Part shown: in pieces, positions 42,069-50,876 of the stretch
Layout of the letters: every line of letters begins with the position of its first letter
Numbering within the stretch: position 1 is the stretch's first letter
Assembly (NCBI RefSeq): GCF_900111885.1
Contig: NZ_FOKG01000001.1
Location: 372,001-436,000, forward strand
Source of the DNA: Amycolatopsis marina
GTDB lineage: Bacteria > Actinomycetota > Actinomycetes > Mycobacteriales > Pseudonocardiaceae
DNA length: 64,000 nt
Direction of reading: 5' to 3'
The notes under the pieces: model-generated
Database searches by the model: none
Seen by the model: the letters and a program-made list of their open reading frames with translations, nothing else
Told to the model about the DNA's origin: nothing
Position numbers and translations under genes: made by a program

Positions 42069-42809
42069 ATGCTGCACGACCACGTCGAGATCAGCCTGCT
42101 GTCGTACAAAACGATGCTGGAAGAACACAATCTCGGCGAACCGCACATCACCCTCGTCGGCGGCGAGAAGTGGTACCCCGAGGAGGAGCGCAGGCAGCTG
42201 CGGGACATCAGCAACACCGAGCTGGAACGGCTCGGGGTGTCCCGCGGCGGCCGACTCACCCCGGACTTCCTCGACACGGTTCAGGTTTTGCAGCGCCCTG
42301 GCACCGAGTTCTACACCTGGGCCAGCATCAACGCCGCACACGTCACCGTCCGCACCGCCGTCAGCGGACGAGAAGCCGTGATCGCGATCTCCAACGCCGA
42401 CACCCTCTTCCTCTGGCCCGGCCGACCGGAGACGGCGGCACAGGACCTGGTCGCGCAACTGCCCGACACCCCGCCCGCGAACGTCCACTCGATGTCCTGC
42501 GCTGAGGCCGATTACGAGGCTGTCGTGCGCGGCAATCCGACGCACGACGGGGGCAGCGCGCGGGACGCCAAGCAGATCGCGCGCTGGCTCAAGGCGCCGC
42601 GCATCCACGTCGGCCAGTTCTACGCCGCCATCCGCGACAGCAGCGGAACCCGCAGACGGACCAGCAAACCGCCATTCTGGATCGACACCGACGCGGGCCG
42701 GATCACCGCAGGCGTCGACTCCATCGGCTGGCTGAGCCTGTCCGGTGCCGGGCCGCAGGAACTCACGGCCAAGCTGCACCGCCTCGAAGCCGAACTGCGC
42801 GGACGGTAG
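42069..42809 (+). CDS. EspG-family type VII secretion chaperone
   Basis: A 246-residue cytosolic protein with the EspG pattern: HVEISLLSYKTMLEEHNLGEPHITLVGGEKWYP near the start, LERLGVSRGGRLTPDFLDTVQVL, and AVIAISNADTLFLW. EspG proteins bind the helical tip of PE/PPE pairs and keep them soluble for secretion. The gene follows the PPE gene by 15 bases with a GAGGGGGG ribosome site. No ESX core genes (EccB-EccE, MycP) are in the window. Confidence 0.85.
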   Translation: MLHDHVEISLLSYKTMLEEHNLGEPHITLVGGEKWYPEEERRQLRDISNTELERLGVSRGGRLTPDFLDTVQVLQRPGTEFYTWASINAAHVTVRTAVSGREAVIAISNADTLFLWPGRPETAAQDLVAQLPDTPPANVHSMSCAEADYEAVVRGNPTHDGGSARDAKQIARWLKAPRIHVGQFYAAIRDSSGTRRRTSKPPFWIDTDAGRITAGVDSIGWLSLSGAGPQELTAKLHRLEAELRGR

Positions 42810-42810
42810 C

Positions 42811-43392
42811 TCAGCCATACCTGGCCACCAGGCCCGCCGCCAGCTCCTTGGCCTGCGCGGTCAGCTTCTCCTGGCTGACCCGCCCATTCCGGTACCAGAC
42901 GTCGGCCAGTCCGTTCCGCGTGCGCGTGGTGATCCGGATGTGGTTGATCGCGACCCCATCATCGAGGTCCTCGAACTCGCGAGCCATTGCCGCGTCGTCC
43001 GCTCCGGGTATGTCGATCTCGGTGAACTTCTCCCGATCGATCATTCCGTTCTCGAAGAATTTCTTGGCGAGCCCGATCGAAGATCCGTTGAAGGACGTCA
43101 CGATCTCGGCAGTCACCAGCAGGGTCGGTCCCAGGGGTACTCCACTTTCGAAACTCCAGGTCAGGGTCCGAGCGCTCGTCTTTGGTTCGGTGGCATACCG
43201 CGCCTGATCGCCGAGTAGTTCCCGCACCAGCTCCACGGTCACCACCGGCTGGAAGTCCGGCAGCACGTCGAGTTGTCCGGGGTCGCGTGGCGGTCCCGTC
43301 GGCGTGGGCCGGGGCTCCGGTGGCGGTGCTCCGCCGGAGCAGCCCGCCAGCGCCAACGCGAGCAACACGCTCACCACGACCACACCTCGCAC
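42811..43392 (-). CDS. Secreted lipoprotein, function unknown
   Basis: A 193-residue lipoprotein: GTG 43392, a hydrophobic segment VVVVSVLLALALAGC (lipobox with cysteine), a Pro-rich linker, then a mixed alpha/beta domain (LPDFQPVVTVELVRELLGD, later NHIRITTRTRNGLADVWYRNGRVSQEKL). GTG 43392 has GGAAGGA six bases upstream inside the end of the preceding gene. It reminds one of DUF3558-type lipoproteins but lacks their cysteine pattern. The gene is convergent with EspG, one base apart, and may be an accessory of the type VII cassette. Confidence 0.7.
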   Translation of the reverse strand: MRGVVVVSVLLALALAGCSGGAPPPEPRPTPTGPPRDPGQLDVLPDFQPVVTVELVRELLGDQARYATEPKTSARTLTWSFESGVPLGPTLLVTAEIVTSFNGSSIGLAKKFFENGMIDREKFTEIDIPGADDAAMAREFEDLDDGVAINHIRITTRTRNGLADVWYRNGRVSQEKLTAQAKELAAGLVARYG

Positions 43393-43393
43393 A

Positions 43394-43750
43394 TCAGTTC
43401 CTTCCTCGAATGGCATTCGGAAGCCAGAGTTCGCTCCGAGCGCGTAGCTCCAACGTCGGCGCACCGGGCGCGCCGTGTGGCGGCAGCGCGAGCAGATCGG
43501 CGATGACGTCGGCCACCGCACCGCAGCGCTGCCACAGCGGGCCGCGCTCGGTCAGCCCGTAGTCCTCGGCGCGGTAGCGCGCCGCGATCGCCTCGTCCGG
43601 CGCACGCACCAAATACGTGTCGACCGCCCCTGCCTGCCACCGCTGACCGTGGATCGCGATCACCTCGCCGCCCTGCCGCAGATGCACGAAGTTGAACCCA
43701 CGAGCGCGGGTCCGGGTGATCGCGGCCAGGTGTTCGGCCTCTCCGGTCAT
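43394..43750 (-). CDS. Hypothetical protein (ESX-cassette neighbour)
   Basis: A 118-residue cytosolic protein from ATG 43750. Text such as ITRTRARGFNFVHLRQGGEVIAIHGQRWQAGAVDTYLVRAPDEAIAARYRAEDYG followed by VADVIADLLALPPHG suggests a small alpha/beta domain. I do not recognise it beyond conserved hypothetical proteins of actinomycetes. It is the first gene of a two-gene unit with the lipoprotein (one-base gap). A plausible promoter lies upstream on the minus strand (TTGGTC at 43786-43791 and TAGTGT at 43764-43769). Confidence 0.65.
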   Translation of the reverse strand: MTGEAEHLAAITRTRARGFNFVHLRQGGEVIAIHGQRWQAGAVDTYLVRAPDEAIAARYRAEDYGLTERGPLWQRCGAVADVIADLLALPPHGAPGAPTLELRARSELWLPNAIRGRN

Positions 43751-43838
43751 GCCACGAGAAGTTACACTAGAAATGCAAGTTGCAAGACCAATCGATCGGA
43801 TGAAGCTACTCCGTCTATAAATGCGACAAGATAGGCGC

Positions 43839-44678
43839 ATGACTGCCAGCGATCCCGGCCCAGTGGTGCAGCGCATCCTGCTCGGCGCAGAACTTCGAGA
43901 GGCGCGCGAGGACGCTGGCCTATCCACGGCCGAGGCGACCAAGGCGCTCGGCTGGTACGTCGGCAAGCTCTCGAAGATCGAGCAGGGTGATGCCAAGATC
44001 ACCGACAAGGACCTGGCGAAAGCCATCAAGGTCTACGGACTCGACACAGACCGCACCGACTCCCTGAGGCGGCTGGCGACCGAAGCCCGCCGCAAGCTGC
44101 AACCGGCGAGGGTTGCGGCATGGGCGGTGAAGTACGTGAACCTGCTTGCAGCGGCACGCGAGGTGAAGATCTTCAACTGCGACTCGTTCCCAGGCACGGT
44201 CCAGACCCGGGAGTACGCCTACCACCAGATGTCCGAAGCGGTCACAGTCTCGATGGCGGAAGTCCAGCGAATGGCCGAGGAACGCGAGCACCGAGCGCAG
44301 CGCTACTTGACTGACCTCGACCCACCGCGTCTCTGGCTCGTGGTCGACGAGGCTGCACTGTACCGGCAGATCGGCGGACCGAAGGTGCTGCGCGGACAGT
44401 TGGAGAAGGTACGGAAGTTGGCGGAACGACCGAACGTGACGGTGCAGGTAATCCCGTTCGACGCCGGAGCACATGCCTGCCATGGCACATCGTTCACGAT
44501 CGTCAACCTGATGGAAGGCCGACCAGGCATCGTGTACGTCGGCGGCCTCACCGCGTCCGACTATCTCGGCCAGGAACACGAGCGCGCGTACAACCTGACC
44601 TATGACAAACTACGAGTGACCGCGCTGAGCGAGCGCGGCACGATCGAGTTGATCGATCGGAGGATCGCCGAGTTGTAG
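43839..44678 (+). CDS. XRE family regulator with DUF5753 domain
   Basis: A 279-residue protein with an N-terminal helix-turn-helix (residues about 12-70: LGAELREAREDAGLSTAEATKALGWYVGKLSKIEQGDAKI) and a C-terminal DUF5753 domain (about 95-275, with FPGTVQTREYAYHQM, RLWLVVDEAALYRQIGG and NVTVQVIPFDAGAH). The start is ATG 43839; an in-frame upstream ATG is less likely. An AT-rich TATAAA at 43816-43821 is a good -10. The DUF397 gene follows 13 bases later, the standard pair in Streptomyces and relatives, where such pairs act in development and antibiotic control. Confidence 0.9.
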   Translation: MTASDPGPVVQRILLGAELREAREDAGLSTAEATKALGWYVGKLSKIEQGDAKITDKDLAKAIKVYGLDTDRTDSLRRLATEARRKLQPARVAAWAVKYVNLLAAAREVKIFNCDSFPGTVQTREYAYHQMSEAVTVSMAEVQRMAEEREHRAQRYLTDLDPPRLWLVVDEAALYRQIGGPKVLRGQLEKVRKLAERPNVTVQVIPFDAGAHACHGTSFTIVNLMEGRPGIVYVGGLTASDYLGQEHERAYNLTYDKLRVTALSERGTIELIDRRIAEL

Positions 44679-44691
44679 GAGGTCGCCACCG

Positions 44692-44877
44692 ATGCCCGTT
44701 TCCCAGAGCATCAGGTGGCAAAAGTCCTCCTACAGCGACACCGGCGAAAACTGCGTTGAGATCGGCTTCGCACCCCGGGCCCGCGCGATCCGGGACACGA
44801 AGCTCGGCGAAGCGAGCCCGATCCTGCATGTGTCCGACCGCGCGTTCACTGAGTTCGTGCGTCACCTGGTCGGCTGA
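44692..44877 (+). CDS. DUF397 domain protein
   Basis: A 61-residue protein with the DUF397 pattern: RWQKSSYSDTGENCVEIGFAPRARAIRDTK, then SPILHVSDRAFTEFVRHL. The ATG has AGGAGG that overlaps the stop of the XRE regulator. In characterised cases the DUF397 partner binds and modulates the XRE/DUF5753 protein. Its last 16 bases overlap the end of the convergent LacI gene. Confidence 0.9.
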   Translation: MPVSQSIRWQKSSYSDTGENCVEIGFAPRARAIRDTKLGEASPILHVSDRAFTEFVRHLVG

Positions 44878-45926
44878 GGCGCCGCCGCTGTCGAGCCTCG
44901 GACCAGCAACTCCGGCGCGAACAGGTACTCGCCGGTCGGCACGGCCGTGCCCGCCGCCTCGTCGAGCAGGGTGCGCACTGCCTCCGTCGCCATGGCCGGG
45001 ACCGGCTGGCGGATCGTGGTCAACGGCGGGTCGGTGAAGGCGATCAGCGGGGAGTCGTCGAAACCGACCACCGAGAAGTCCTTCGGCACCGCCAGTCCCC
45101 GCCTGCGCGCCACCCGGATCGCGCCCAGCGCCATCAGGTCGCTCCCGCACACCACGGCAGTGCAGCCTTCCTCCAGCAACGACCACGCCGCCGAGTGCCC
45201 GCCCTCCACCGAGAACAGCGAGTGCACTATCAACTTGTCGACATCGTCCGCGCTGACCACGGGCTCCATCAGCCGGCGGAACTCCGCCGCCTTGCGTTGC
45301 GCGGGCACGAAGCGGCTCGGTCCCACAGCGAGCCCGATCCGCTCGTGTCCCAGTTCCCGCAGGTGGCTGATCGCGAGTCCGACCGCGGCGCCGTCGTCAG
45401 TGGAGAAAAACGGTGCACGCAGCCCGGGTGCGTAGCCGTTGAGGAATACCACCGGAAGGCCGCGATCGATAAGCCGCGTGTACCGCTCGTGGTTGGCCGT
45501 CGTGTCGGCGTGCAGCCCCGACACGAACACGATTCCGGAGACCCCGCGCTCGGACAGCGCCTCGATGAACTCGTCCTCCGTCGCCCCGCCCGGCGTCTGC
45601 GTGCACAGCACCGAGGTGTAGCCGTGCATCGCCAGCGTCCGCTCGATGACCTGCGCGAACGCCGGGAAGATCGGGTTGTCCAGTTCCGGAATGATCAGCC
45701 CGATGAGCCCGGCACTGCGCTGCCGCGACCGCTGTGGCCGCTCGTAACCCAGCAGATCCACCGCCGTCAGCACCGCCTGCCGGGTGGCGGCCGCGACCCC
45801 GGCCTTGCCGTTGAGCACCCGGCTGGCCGTGGCCTCGCTGACCCCGGCCTTCTCGGCGATGTCCGCGAGGCGCACGGTGACCTCGGGAGCCTGGAAGGTC
45901 CCCGTGCCTGCGGGCTGGTCGTTCAT
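44862..45926 (-). CDS. LacI family regulator of the maltodextrin operon
   Basis: A 354-residue LacI/GalR regulator. The DNA-binding headpiece (about residues 16-65) reads VRLADIAEKAGVSEATASRVLNGKAGVAAATRQAVL, followed by the hinge and a sugar-binding domain with LIIPELDNPIFPAFAQVIE, FVSGLHADTT, VVCGSDLMALGAIRVARRRGLAVPKDFSVVGFDD and a final TTIRQPVPAMATEAV. The ATG overlaps the alpha-glucosidase stop (ATGA) and has GGAGACC upstream, so it is the last gene of the operon it most likely represses, like MalR of Streptomyces. Related palindromes precede the binding-protein gene and the amylase gene. Confidence 0.9.
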   Translation of the reverse strand: MNDQPAGTGTFQAPEVTVRLADIAEKAGVSEATASRVLNGKAGVAAATRQAVLTAVDLLGYERPQRSRQRSAGLIGLIIPELDNPIFPAFAQVIERTLAMHGYTSVLCTQTPGGATEDEFIEALSERGVSGIVFVSGLHADTTANHERYTRLIDRGLPVVFLNGYAPGLRAPFFSTDDGAAVGLAISHLRELGHERIGLAVGPSRFVPAQRKAAEFRRLMEPVVSADDVDKLIVHSLFSVEGGHSAAWSLLEEGCTAVVCGSDLMALGAIRVARRRGLAVPKDFSVVGFDDSPLIAFTDPPLTTIRQPVPAMATEAVRTLLDEAAGTAVPTGEYLFAPELLVRGSTAAAPQPTR

Positions 45927-47560
45927 CGTGAGGTCTCCAGAGTCACGTTCGTCCACCAGGCCGCACTGGCCGGCGGCAACGTCACCGTGTCGGCTGGACC
46001 GCTGTGCGCACCGGTGGTTCCGGCGCTGGTCAACACTAGCTGCCCCAGCCCCGGCACCGTGACCGCCGAGGAGCCGAAGTTGACCACGCAGGCGAATCCC
46101 GGCGCACGCTCGAACGCCAGCACGTCGGGGCCGAGGTCCAGCTCCAGCCAGCGCAGGGAATCCGTGTGCAGTGCAGGCAGTTCCTTGCGCAACCGCAACG
46201 CCTCCCGGTACAGCGACAGCGTCGAGTCCATTGCGGACTCCTGCGCGGTCACGCTGAGGCCGGCCCAGGTCACCGGCTGCGGCAACCAGGGCTGCCCACC
46301 CTCGGTGAAGCCGAACGGGGGCGCTTCGCCGGACCACGGGATCGGCACCCGGCACCCGTCCCTGCCCCGGTCGGTGTGCCCGGACCGCTCCCACTTCGGG
46401 TCGACCAGCACCTCCTCCGGCAGGTCGGTGACCTCGGGCAAGCCGAGCTCCTCGCCCTGGTAGACGTACGCCGAACCGGGCAACGCCAGGGTGAGCAACG
46501 CGGCCGCCCTGGCCCGGCTCAGACCGACCTCGCCGCCGCCGAACCGGGTCACGTGCCGCTCGATGTCGTGGTTGGACAGCACCCAGGTGCTGGGCGCGCC
46601 GACCTGTTCCACCGCCTCCAGTGAATCGTCGATCACCTCGCGGAACCCGGCCGCCGACCACTCCGCCTGCGCGTAGTGGAAGTTGAACGCCTGGTGCAGC
46701 TCGTCCGAACGCAGGTACAGCGCCAGCCGCTGCGCGTTCGGCGCCCACGCCTCGGCCACCCCGATGCGCTCGCCGGGGTAGGAGTCGAAGATCTTGCGCC
46801 ACTGCCGGTAGATCTCGTGCACACCGTCCTGGTCGAAGTACGGCAGTTCCGCCGTGCCCAGCAACCCGATCTGCTCGGTCATGCCCGTGTCGGGCAGGCC
46901 CGCTGCCTTGATCATCCCGTGTGCCACGTCGATACGGACACCATCGACCCCGAGGTCCAGCCAGAACCGCAGGATGTCCTCGAACTCCCCGCGCACCTCG
47001 GAGTTCTCCCAGTTCAGGTCCGGCTGCGCCGCATCGAACAGGTGCAGATACCACTGACCCGGCTTGCCGTCCGGCTCGGTGACGCGCGTCCACGCCGGGC
47101 CGCCGAACACCGACTCCCAGTCGTTCGGCGGCTGCTCGCCGTTCTCTCCCTTGCCGTCCCGGAACAGGTACCGGTCTCTGGCCGCGCTGCCGGGTGCGGC
47201 GGCGAGCGCCTCGGTGAACCAGGCGTGCCGGTCGCTGGTGTGGTTCGGCACCAGGTCCACGATCACCCGCAGCCCGCGCTCGTGCGCGTCCGCGATCAGC
47301 GCCCGCGCGTCCGCGAGGTCACCGAACATCGGGTCCACGGACCGGTAGTCCGCCACGTCGTAGCCGCCGTCGGCCATGGGCGAGGTGTAGAACGGCGTCA
47401 GCCACACCGCGTCCACCCCGAGTTCCCGCAGGTAGTCCAGCCGCCGCCGGACGCCCGGCAGATCACCGATCCCGTCGCCGTTTGAATCCGCGAAGCTGCG
47501 GACGTAGACCTGGTAGATCACTGCCGTGCGCCACCACTCGGTCGCACCGTTGTTCGTCAT
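45923..47560 (-). CDS. Alpha-glucosidase (GH13)
   Basis: A 545-residue GH13 enzyme of the oligo-1,6-glucosidase/alpha-glucosidase group: WWRTAVIYQVYVRSFADSNGDGIGDLPGV at the start, VDLVPNHTSDRH, the nucleophile Asp in DGVRIDVAHG, the acid/base Glu in IGVAEAW, and the stabilising Asp in LSNHDIERH. There is no signal peptide, so it works on imported maltodextrins in the cytosol. It is the fourth gene of the operon, 42 bases after the MalG-like permease gene. Confidence 0.92.
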   Translation of the reverse strand: MTNNGATEWWRTAVIYQVYVRSFADSNGDGIGDLPGVRRRLDYLRELGVDAVWLTPFYTSPMADGGYDVADYRSVDPMFGDLADARALIADAHERGLRVIVDLVPNHTSDRHAWFTEALAAAPGSAARDRYLFRDGKGENGEQPPNDWESVFGGPAWTRVTEPDGKPGQWYLHLFDAAQPDLNWENSEVRGEFEDILRFWLDLGVDGVRIDVAHGMIKAAGLPDTGMTEQIGLLGTAELPYFDQDGVHEIYRQWRKIFDSYPGERIGVAEAWAPNAQRLALYLRSDELHQAFNFHYAQAEWSAAGFREVIDDSLEAVEQVGAPSTWVLSNHDIERHVTRFGGGEVGLSRARAAALLTLALPGSAYVYQGEELGLPEVTDLPEEVLVDPKWERSGHTDRGRDGCRVPIPWSGEAPPFGFTEGGQPWLPQPVTWAGLSVTAQESAMDSTLSLYREALRLRKELPALHTDSLRWLELDLGPDVLAFERAPGFACVVNFGSSAVTVPGLGQLVLTSAGTTGAHSGPADTVTLPPASAAWWTNVTLETSR

Positions 47561-47602
47561 GAAGTCCCCTTGTGTCGATATGTGGCCGAATCTGCCTGTG
47601 GC

Positions 47603-48460
47603 TCAGCCCTTGACGCCGCCCGCGGTGAGTCCGGCGACGAGATGCCGCTGGACCAGGAAGAACACGACCGCCGCAGGCACCATGACCAGTACCGAGCTCG
47701 CCGTGAGCAGGCCCCACTCCGAGGTGAAGTCGCTGACGAACGTGCTCATCCCGACCGGCAGCGGATAGCGATCCTCGCTCTGCATGAACACGCTGGCGAA
47801 CGCCACCTCGCCCCATGCGGTGATGAACGAGTAGAACACCGTCACCGCGATTCCCGGCTTGGCCAACGGAACGATCAATCGCCAGAACGTGCCGAACGGA
47901 CTCAGCCCGTCGATCCGGCCCGCCTCGTCGATGGAGATCGGGATCGTGTCGAAGTAGCCCTTGAGCATCCAGGCGCAGTACGGCACCGCGACGGTGCACT
48001 GGGCGAGGATGAGTCCGGCGTAGGAGTTGAGCAGCCCGAGGTCCGACATCACGTTGTACAGCGGCACGATCAGCACGGCGGCCGGGAACATCTGCACCAC
48101 CAGGAACATCCACATCAGCGGCCGGTGCCCGGGAAAGCGCATACGCGACGCCGCGTACCCGGCCGTCGCCGCGATGAGCACCGCGAGCACGGTCGTCCCG
48201 GCCGCCACGATCAGCGAGTTGGCGAACCACGTGGTGAACTGAGTGTCCGCGAGCACCTGCTGGTAGTTGCCGAGCCCGAGAATGCCGAGTTCGTCCGGCC
48301 GCGCCCAGGTGTCCCGCTCGGTCTTCAGCGAGGTCAGAAGGACCCACGCCACAGGGAAAACGGCGATGACACTCGCCCCGACCAGCAGTGTGTGCAGGCC
48401 GGCCGAACTCCACCGGCTCCGGCTGCCGCGAGTCCGCCTCGCAGACATGACCGTGTTCAT
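47603..48460 (-). CDS. Maltodextrin-type ABC transporter permease (MalG-like)
   Basis: A 285-residue inner membrane permease with six helices and the EAA loop in YFDTIPISIDEAGRIDGLSPFGTFWRLIVPLAKPGIA (about residues 180-215), which contacts the ATPase. Opening MNTVMSARRT. The ATG at 48460 overlaps the MalF-like stop (ATGA) with GAGG upstream. The ATPase (MsiK-like) is not encoded here, as is usual in actinomycetes where one shared ATPase serves many sugar importers. Confidence 0.9.
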   Translation of the reverse strand: MNTVMSARRTRGSRSRWSSAGLHTLLVGASVIAVFPVAWVLLTSLKTERDTWARPDELGILGLGNYQQVLADTQFTTWFANSLIVAAGTTVLAVLIAATAGYAASRMRFPGHRPLMWMFLVVQMFPAAVLIVPLYNVMSDLGLLNSYAGLILAQCTVAVPYCAWMLKGYFDTIPISIDEAGRIDGLSPFGTFWRLIVPLAKPGIAVTVFYSFITAWGEVAFASVFMQSEDRYPLPVGMSTFVSDFTSEWGLLTASSVLVMVPAAVVFFLVQRHLVAGLTAGGVKG

Positions 48461-49461
48461 CCCTGCACCTCGTTCGTCGTCTTGGCGAGCCAGCGGCGGT
48501 AGAAGGAGGCGAACACCACCAGCATCGACGCGATGATGGCGCCGTAGGTGGCCGCCCCCGCGTAGTCCCGGATGCCCTGGAACGCCCGGTCGTATGCCTC
48601 GGTGACCAGGATGTCCGTGGCACCGCCCGGCCCGCCCGCGGTGAGCAGCGCGATGACCGGGAACTGGTTGAACGTCCAGATCGTGCCGAGCAGGATCACC
48701 GTGCCCGACACCGGCCGCAGGCCCGGCAGCGTCACCGCACGGAACCGCTGCCACGGGGTCGCGCCGTCCATCTCGGCGGCTTCGTAGAGCTCCCTCGGCA
48801 CGGTCTGCAGGCCGCCGAGCAGTGCCACCATCATGAACGGCACGCCGAGCCAGACGTTGACCATGATGACCGAGACTTTCGCCGCAAGCGGTTCGCCGAG
48901 CCAGTCGATACCGTTGATCCCGACCAGTCCGAGCAGCGCGTTGAGCACGCCGCCCTGGTCGTTGAGGATGAGCCGCCAGCCGAAGGCGGCGACGAACGGC
49001 GGCACCGCCCACGGCAGGATCAGCAGCATCCGGTACATCGACCGGAACCGCATCGCGCGGTTGAGCAGGACCGCGAGACCGAGACCGAGGCCGTAGTGCA
49101 GCGTCACGCAGATGACTGTCCACTGCAGTGTCCACACCAGACGCGAGTAGAACGCGCCGTCGGCACCGGAGAGGATGTCCAGGTAGTTCTGCAGCCCGAC
49201 GAACTCGTAGGTCGCCGGGATCTCGTTGGCGCCGATGGTGCGGCCGCTGTTCATCTCGTTGGCGTTGGTCAGCGACAGGTAGATGCCCTGGACCAGCGGA
49301 AGCAAGACCAGCACGGCGAGCACGATCACGACAGGGGCGACCATTGCCCATGCGTAGGAGTGCCTGCCGAGGAAACTGCCCACCGCGCGGCGCGGCCCGC
49401 GCCGGGGCGGCACCGGTGAAGGTGCCGCCCCGGCGTGGGGAGGTGCGGTGGCTGTCGTCAT
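48457..49461 (-). CDS. Maltodextrin-type ABC transporter permease (MalF-like)
   Basis: A 334-residue permease with six predicted helices (the first about residues 38-60, AMVAPVVIVLAVLVLLPLVQGIYLSL) and the EAA loop in LQTVPRELYEAAEMDGATPWQRFRAVTLPGLRPV. Its ATG overlaps the binding-protein stop (ATGA) and its own stop overlaps the next gene. It pairs with the following MalG-like permease. Confidence 0.9.
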   Translation of the reverse strand: MTTATAPPHAGAAPSPVPPRRGPRRAVGSFLGRHSYAWAMVAPVVIVLAVLVLLPLVQGIYLSLTNANEMNSGRTIGANEIPATYEFVGLQNYLDILSGADGAFYSRLVWTLQWTVICVTLHYGLGLGLAVLLNRAMRFRSMYRMLLILPWAVPPFVAAFGWRLILNDQGGVLNALLGLVGINGIDWLGEPLAAKVSVIMVNVWLGVPFMMVALLGGLQTVPRELYEAAEMDGATPWQRFRAVTLPGLRPVSGTVILLGTIWTFNQFPVIALLTAGGPGGATDILVTEAYDRAFQGIRDYAGAATYGAIIASMLVVFASFYRRWLAKTTNEVQG

Positions 49462-50756
49462 GACTCGAAGCCGGGAACGGCTCCCGAGGCCTTCTGCTGC
49501 GCGTCGCCCAGGGCGTCCTCAATGGATGCCTGGCCGCCGAGGATCTTCTGGTAGAACGGCGTCAGCAGGTCGTAGAGGTCACCGGCACCAGGAGCTGCCG
49601 GGCGCGGGTTGGCGCTCTCCATCGGCGTCTGGAACGAGGAGATCACCTGGTTCTCCGCGATCGACGGCACCTCGTACACCGACTGTCGCGTTGGCAGCGT
49701 GTTGTTCTGCTCCGCGATGTACTGCTGGCTCTCCACGGAGTTCATGAACTCGACGAACAGGTACGAAGCCGCGAGGTCGGGCGAACCGGCGTAGATCACC
49801 AGGTTGTGCCCGCCTGCCGGTCCGCCCTGCCCGGCCGGTCCCGCGGGCATCGGGGCGACACCGAGGTTCTCCGCGTCGGCGAAGGCCTTGCCGCTCAGGT
49901 AGTCCGACACCGACCACGGTCCGTTGAGGACCATGCTGACGTCGCCGTTCTTGAAGCCGTTCTGCATGTTGGTGTAGCCGTTGGCGCTGGTGTCGGTCGC
50001 GCCGACACCCTCGGCGGTGAGTTCCTGTGCCGTGCGGACCGCGCCCGCGACCTTGTCGCTGTTCAGCGTGATTCGCTTGCCTTCCAGGTCGACGTAGTCA
50101 CCACCCTGGCCGTAGACGAACGGCAGCAGGTAGTAGGAGTCGGCGTGCAGGAAGATCCCGGTGGTGCCGTTCGCCTGCTCCAGCTTCTGCGCGGTGGTCC
50201 TCAGCTCGTCCCAGTTCCCCGGCGGCTCGGTGATCCCGGCCTTGGCGAAGTGCGCCTTGTTGTAGAGCAGCGCGAGTGTGTCGGTCACCTCGGGGACGCC
50301 GTAGGTCTTGCCGTCGAGTTTGTTGCTCTCGTAGGCGACCGGCAGGTAGTCGTCGTCGTTCGCGAGCGCGGGCGTGCCGTCCAGCGGCTGCAGGTAACCG
50401 AGTTTGGCGAAGGTCGGCGTCCAGCCGACATCGGCCCGCATCACGTCCGGCGCGCCGTCCCCGGCCTGCGCCGCGGTCTTGAACTTGTCGTCGGCCCCGT
50501 CGAAGGGCACGTTGGCGTAGTCCACCTTGATCTTGGGATACTTCGCCTCGAACCGCTTGACCAGCTCCCGGAAGGCCGGCGCCTCGTTCGTCGCGTCGGA
50601 CGTGTCCCACCAGGTGACGGTGCCGGAGACCGAGTTCGGGTCCTGCGCCGCCGCCACTGACTGGTCGTTCGCGTCGTCACTGCCACAACCAGCGGTGATG
50701 GCACCGACCAGTCCCACCGCGGCGAAGACGGCCGCAGCCCTAGTAGCTCGCTTCAT
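49458..50756 (-). CDS. Maltodextrin-type ABC transporter substrate-binding lipoprotein
   Basis: A 432-residue extracellular sugar-binding protein. The lipoprotein signal ends in AITAGC (lipobox cysteine near residue 24). The mature part has the family 1 binding-protein text VSGTVTWWDTSDATNEAPAFRELVKRFEAKYPKIKVDYANVPFDGADDKFKTAAQAGDGAPDVMRADVGW. The first gene of the five-gene operon; a palindrome lies about 100 bases upstream of its ATG. Maltose/maltodextrin specificity is inferred from the alpha-glucosidase and amylase next door. Confidence 0.9.
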   Translation of the reverse strand: MKRATRAAAVFAAVGLVGAITAGCGSDDANDQSVAAAQDPNSVSGTVTWWDTSDATNEAPAFRELVKRFEAKYPKIKVDYANVPFDGADDKFKTAAQAGDGAPDVMRADVGWTPTFAKLGYLQPLDGTPALANDDDYLPVAYESNKLDGKTYGVPEVTDTLALLYNKAHFAKAGITEPPGNWDELRTTAQKLEQANGTTGIFLHADSYYLLPFVYGQGGDYVDLEGKRITLNSDKVAGAVRTAQELTAEGVGATDTSANGYTNMQNGFKNGDVSMVLNGPWSVSDYLSGKAFADAENLGVAPMPAGPAGQGGPAGGHNLVIYAGSPDLAASYLFVEFMNSVESQQYIAEQNNTLPTRQSVYEVPSIAENQVISSFQTPMESANPRPAAPGAGDLYDLLTPFYQKILGGQASIEDALGDAQQKASGAVPGFES

Positions 50757-50856
50757 GCGCTCTCCTCATCGAGGGCCATGCCCGGGCCTGTCCCGGAGTC
50801 CCACATCCGTGCGGACGCCGGAACAGTAAACCGACTCGAACATCTCTTACAAGTAC

Positions 50857-50876
50857 TTGCAGAAACTTTCAGGCAA
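50857..50876. promoter_or_regulatory. LacI-type operator before the maltodextrin operon
   Basis: TTGCA-GAAA, then C, then TTTCA-GGCAA: near palindromic and almost the same as the perfect palindrome at the amylase promoter (52447-52467), with one base missing in the left arm and one substituted in the right. It lies about 100 bases upstream of the binding-protein gene. Binding by the operon's LacI protein is inferred. Confidence 0.68.

Noticed and set aside
41328..42818. 496-codon minus-strand frame opposite the PPE-like and EspG genes
   Set aside because: The Thr/Arg-rich text is the complement of the Gly/Pro-rich PPE tail; the plus-strand genes are recognisable.
43771..43785. Repeated TGCAAG word ahead of the XRE gene as an operator
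   Set aside because: Two short direct copies are not enough to call a binding site.
47570..48502. 310-codon plus-strand frame opposite the MalG-like permease
   Set aside because: His/Arg/Glu-rich shadow of a permease gene with an intact EAA loop.
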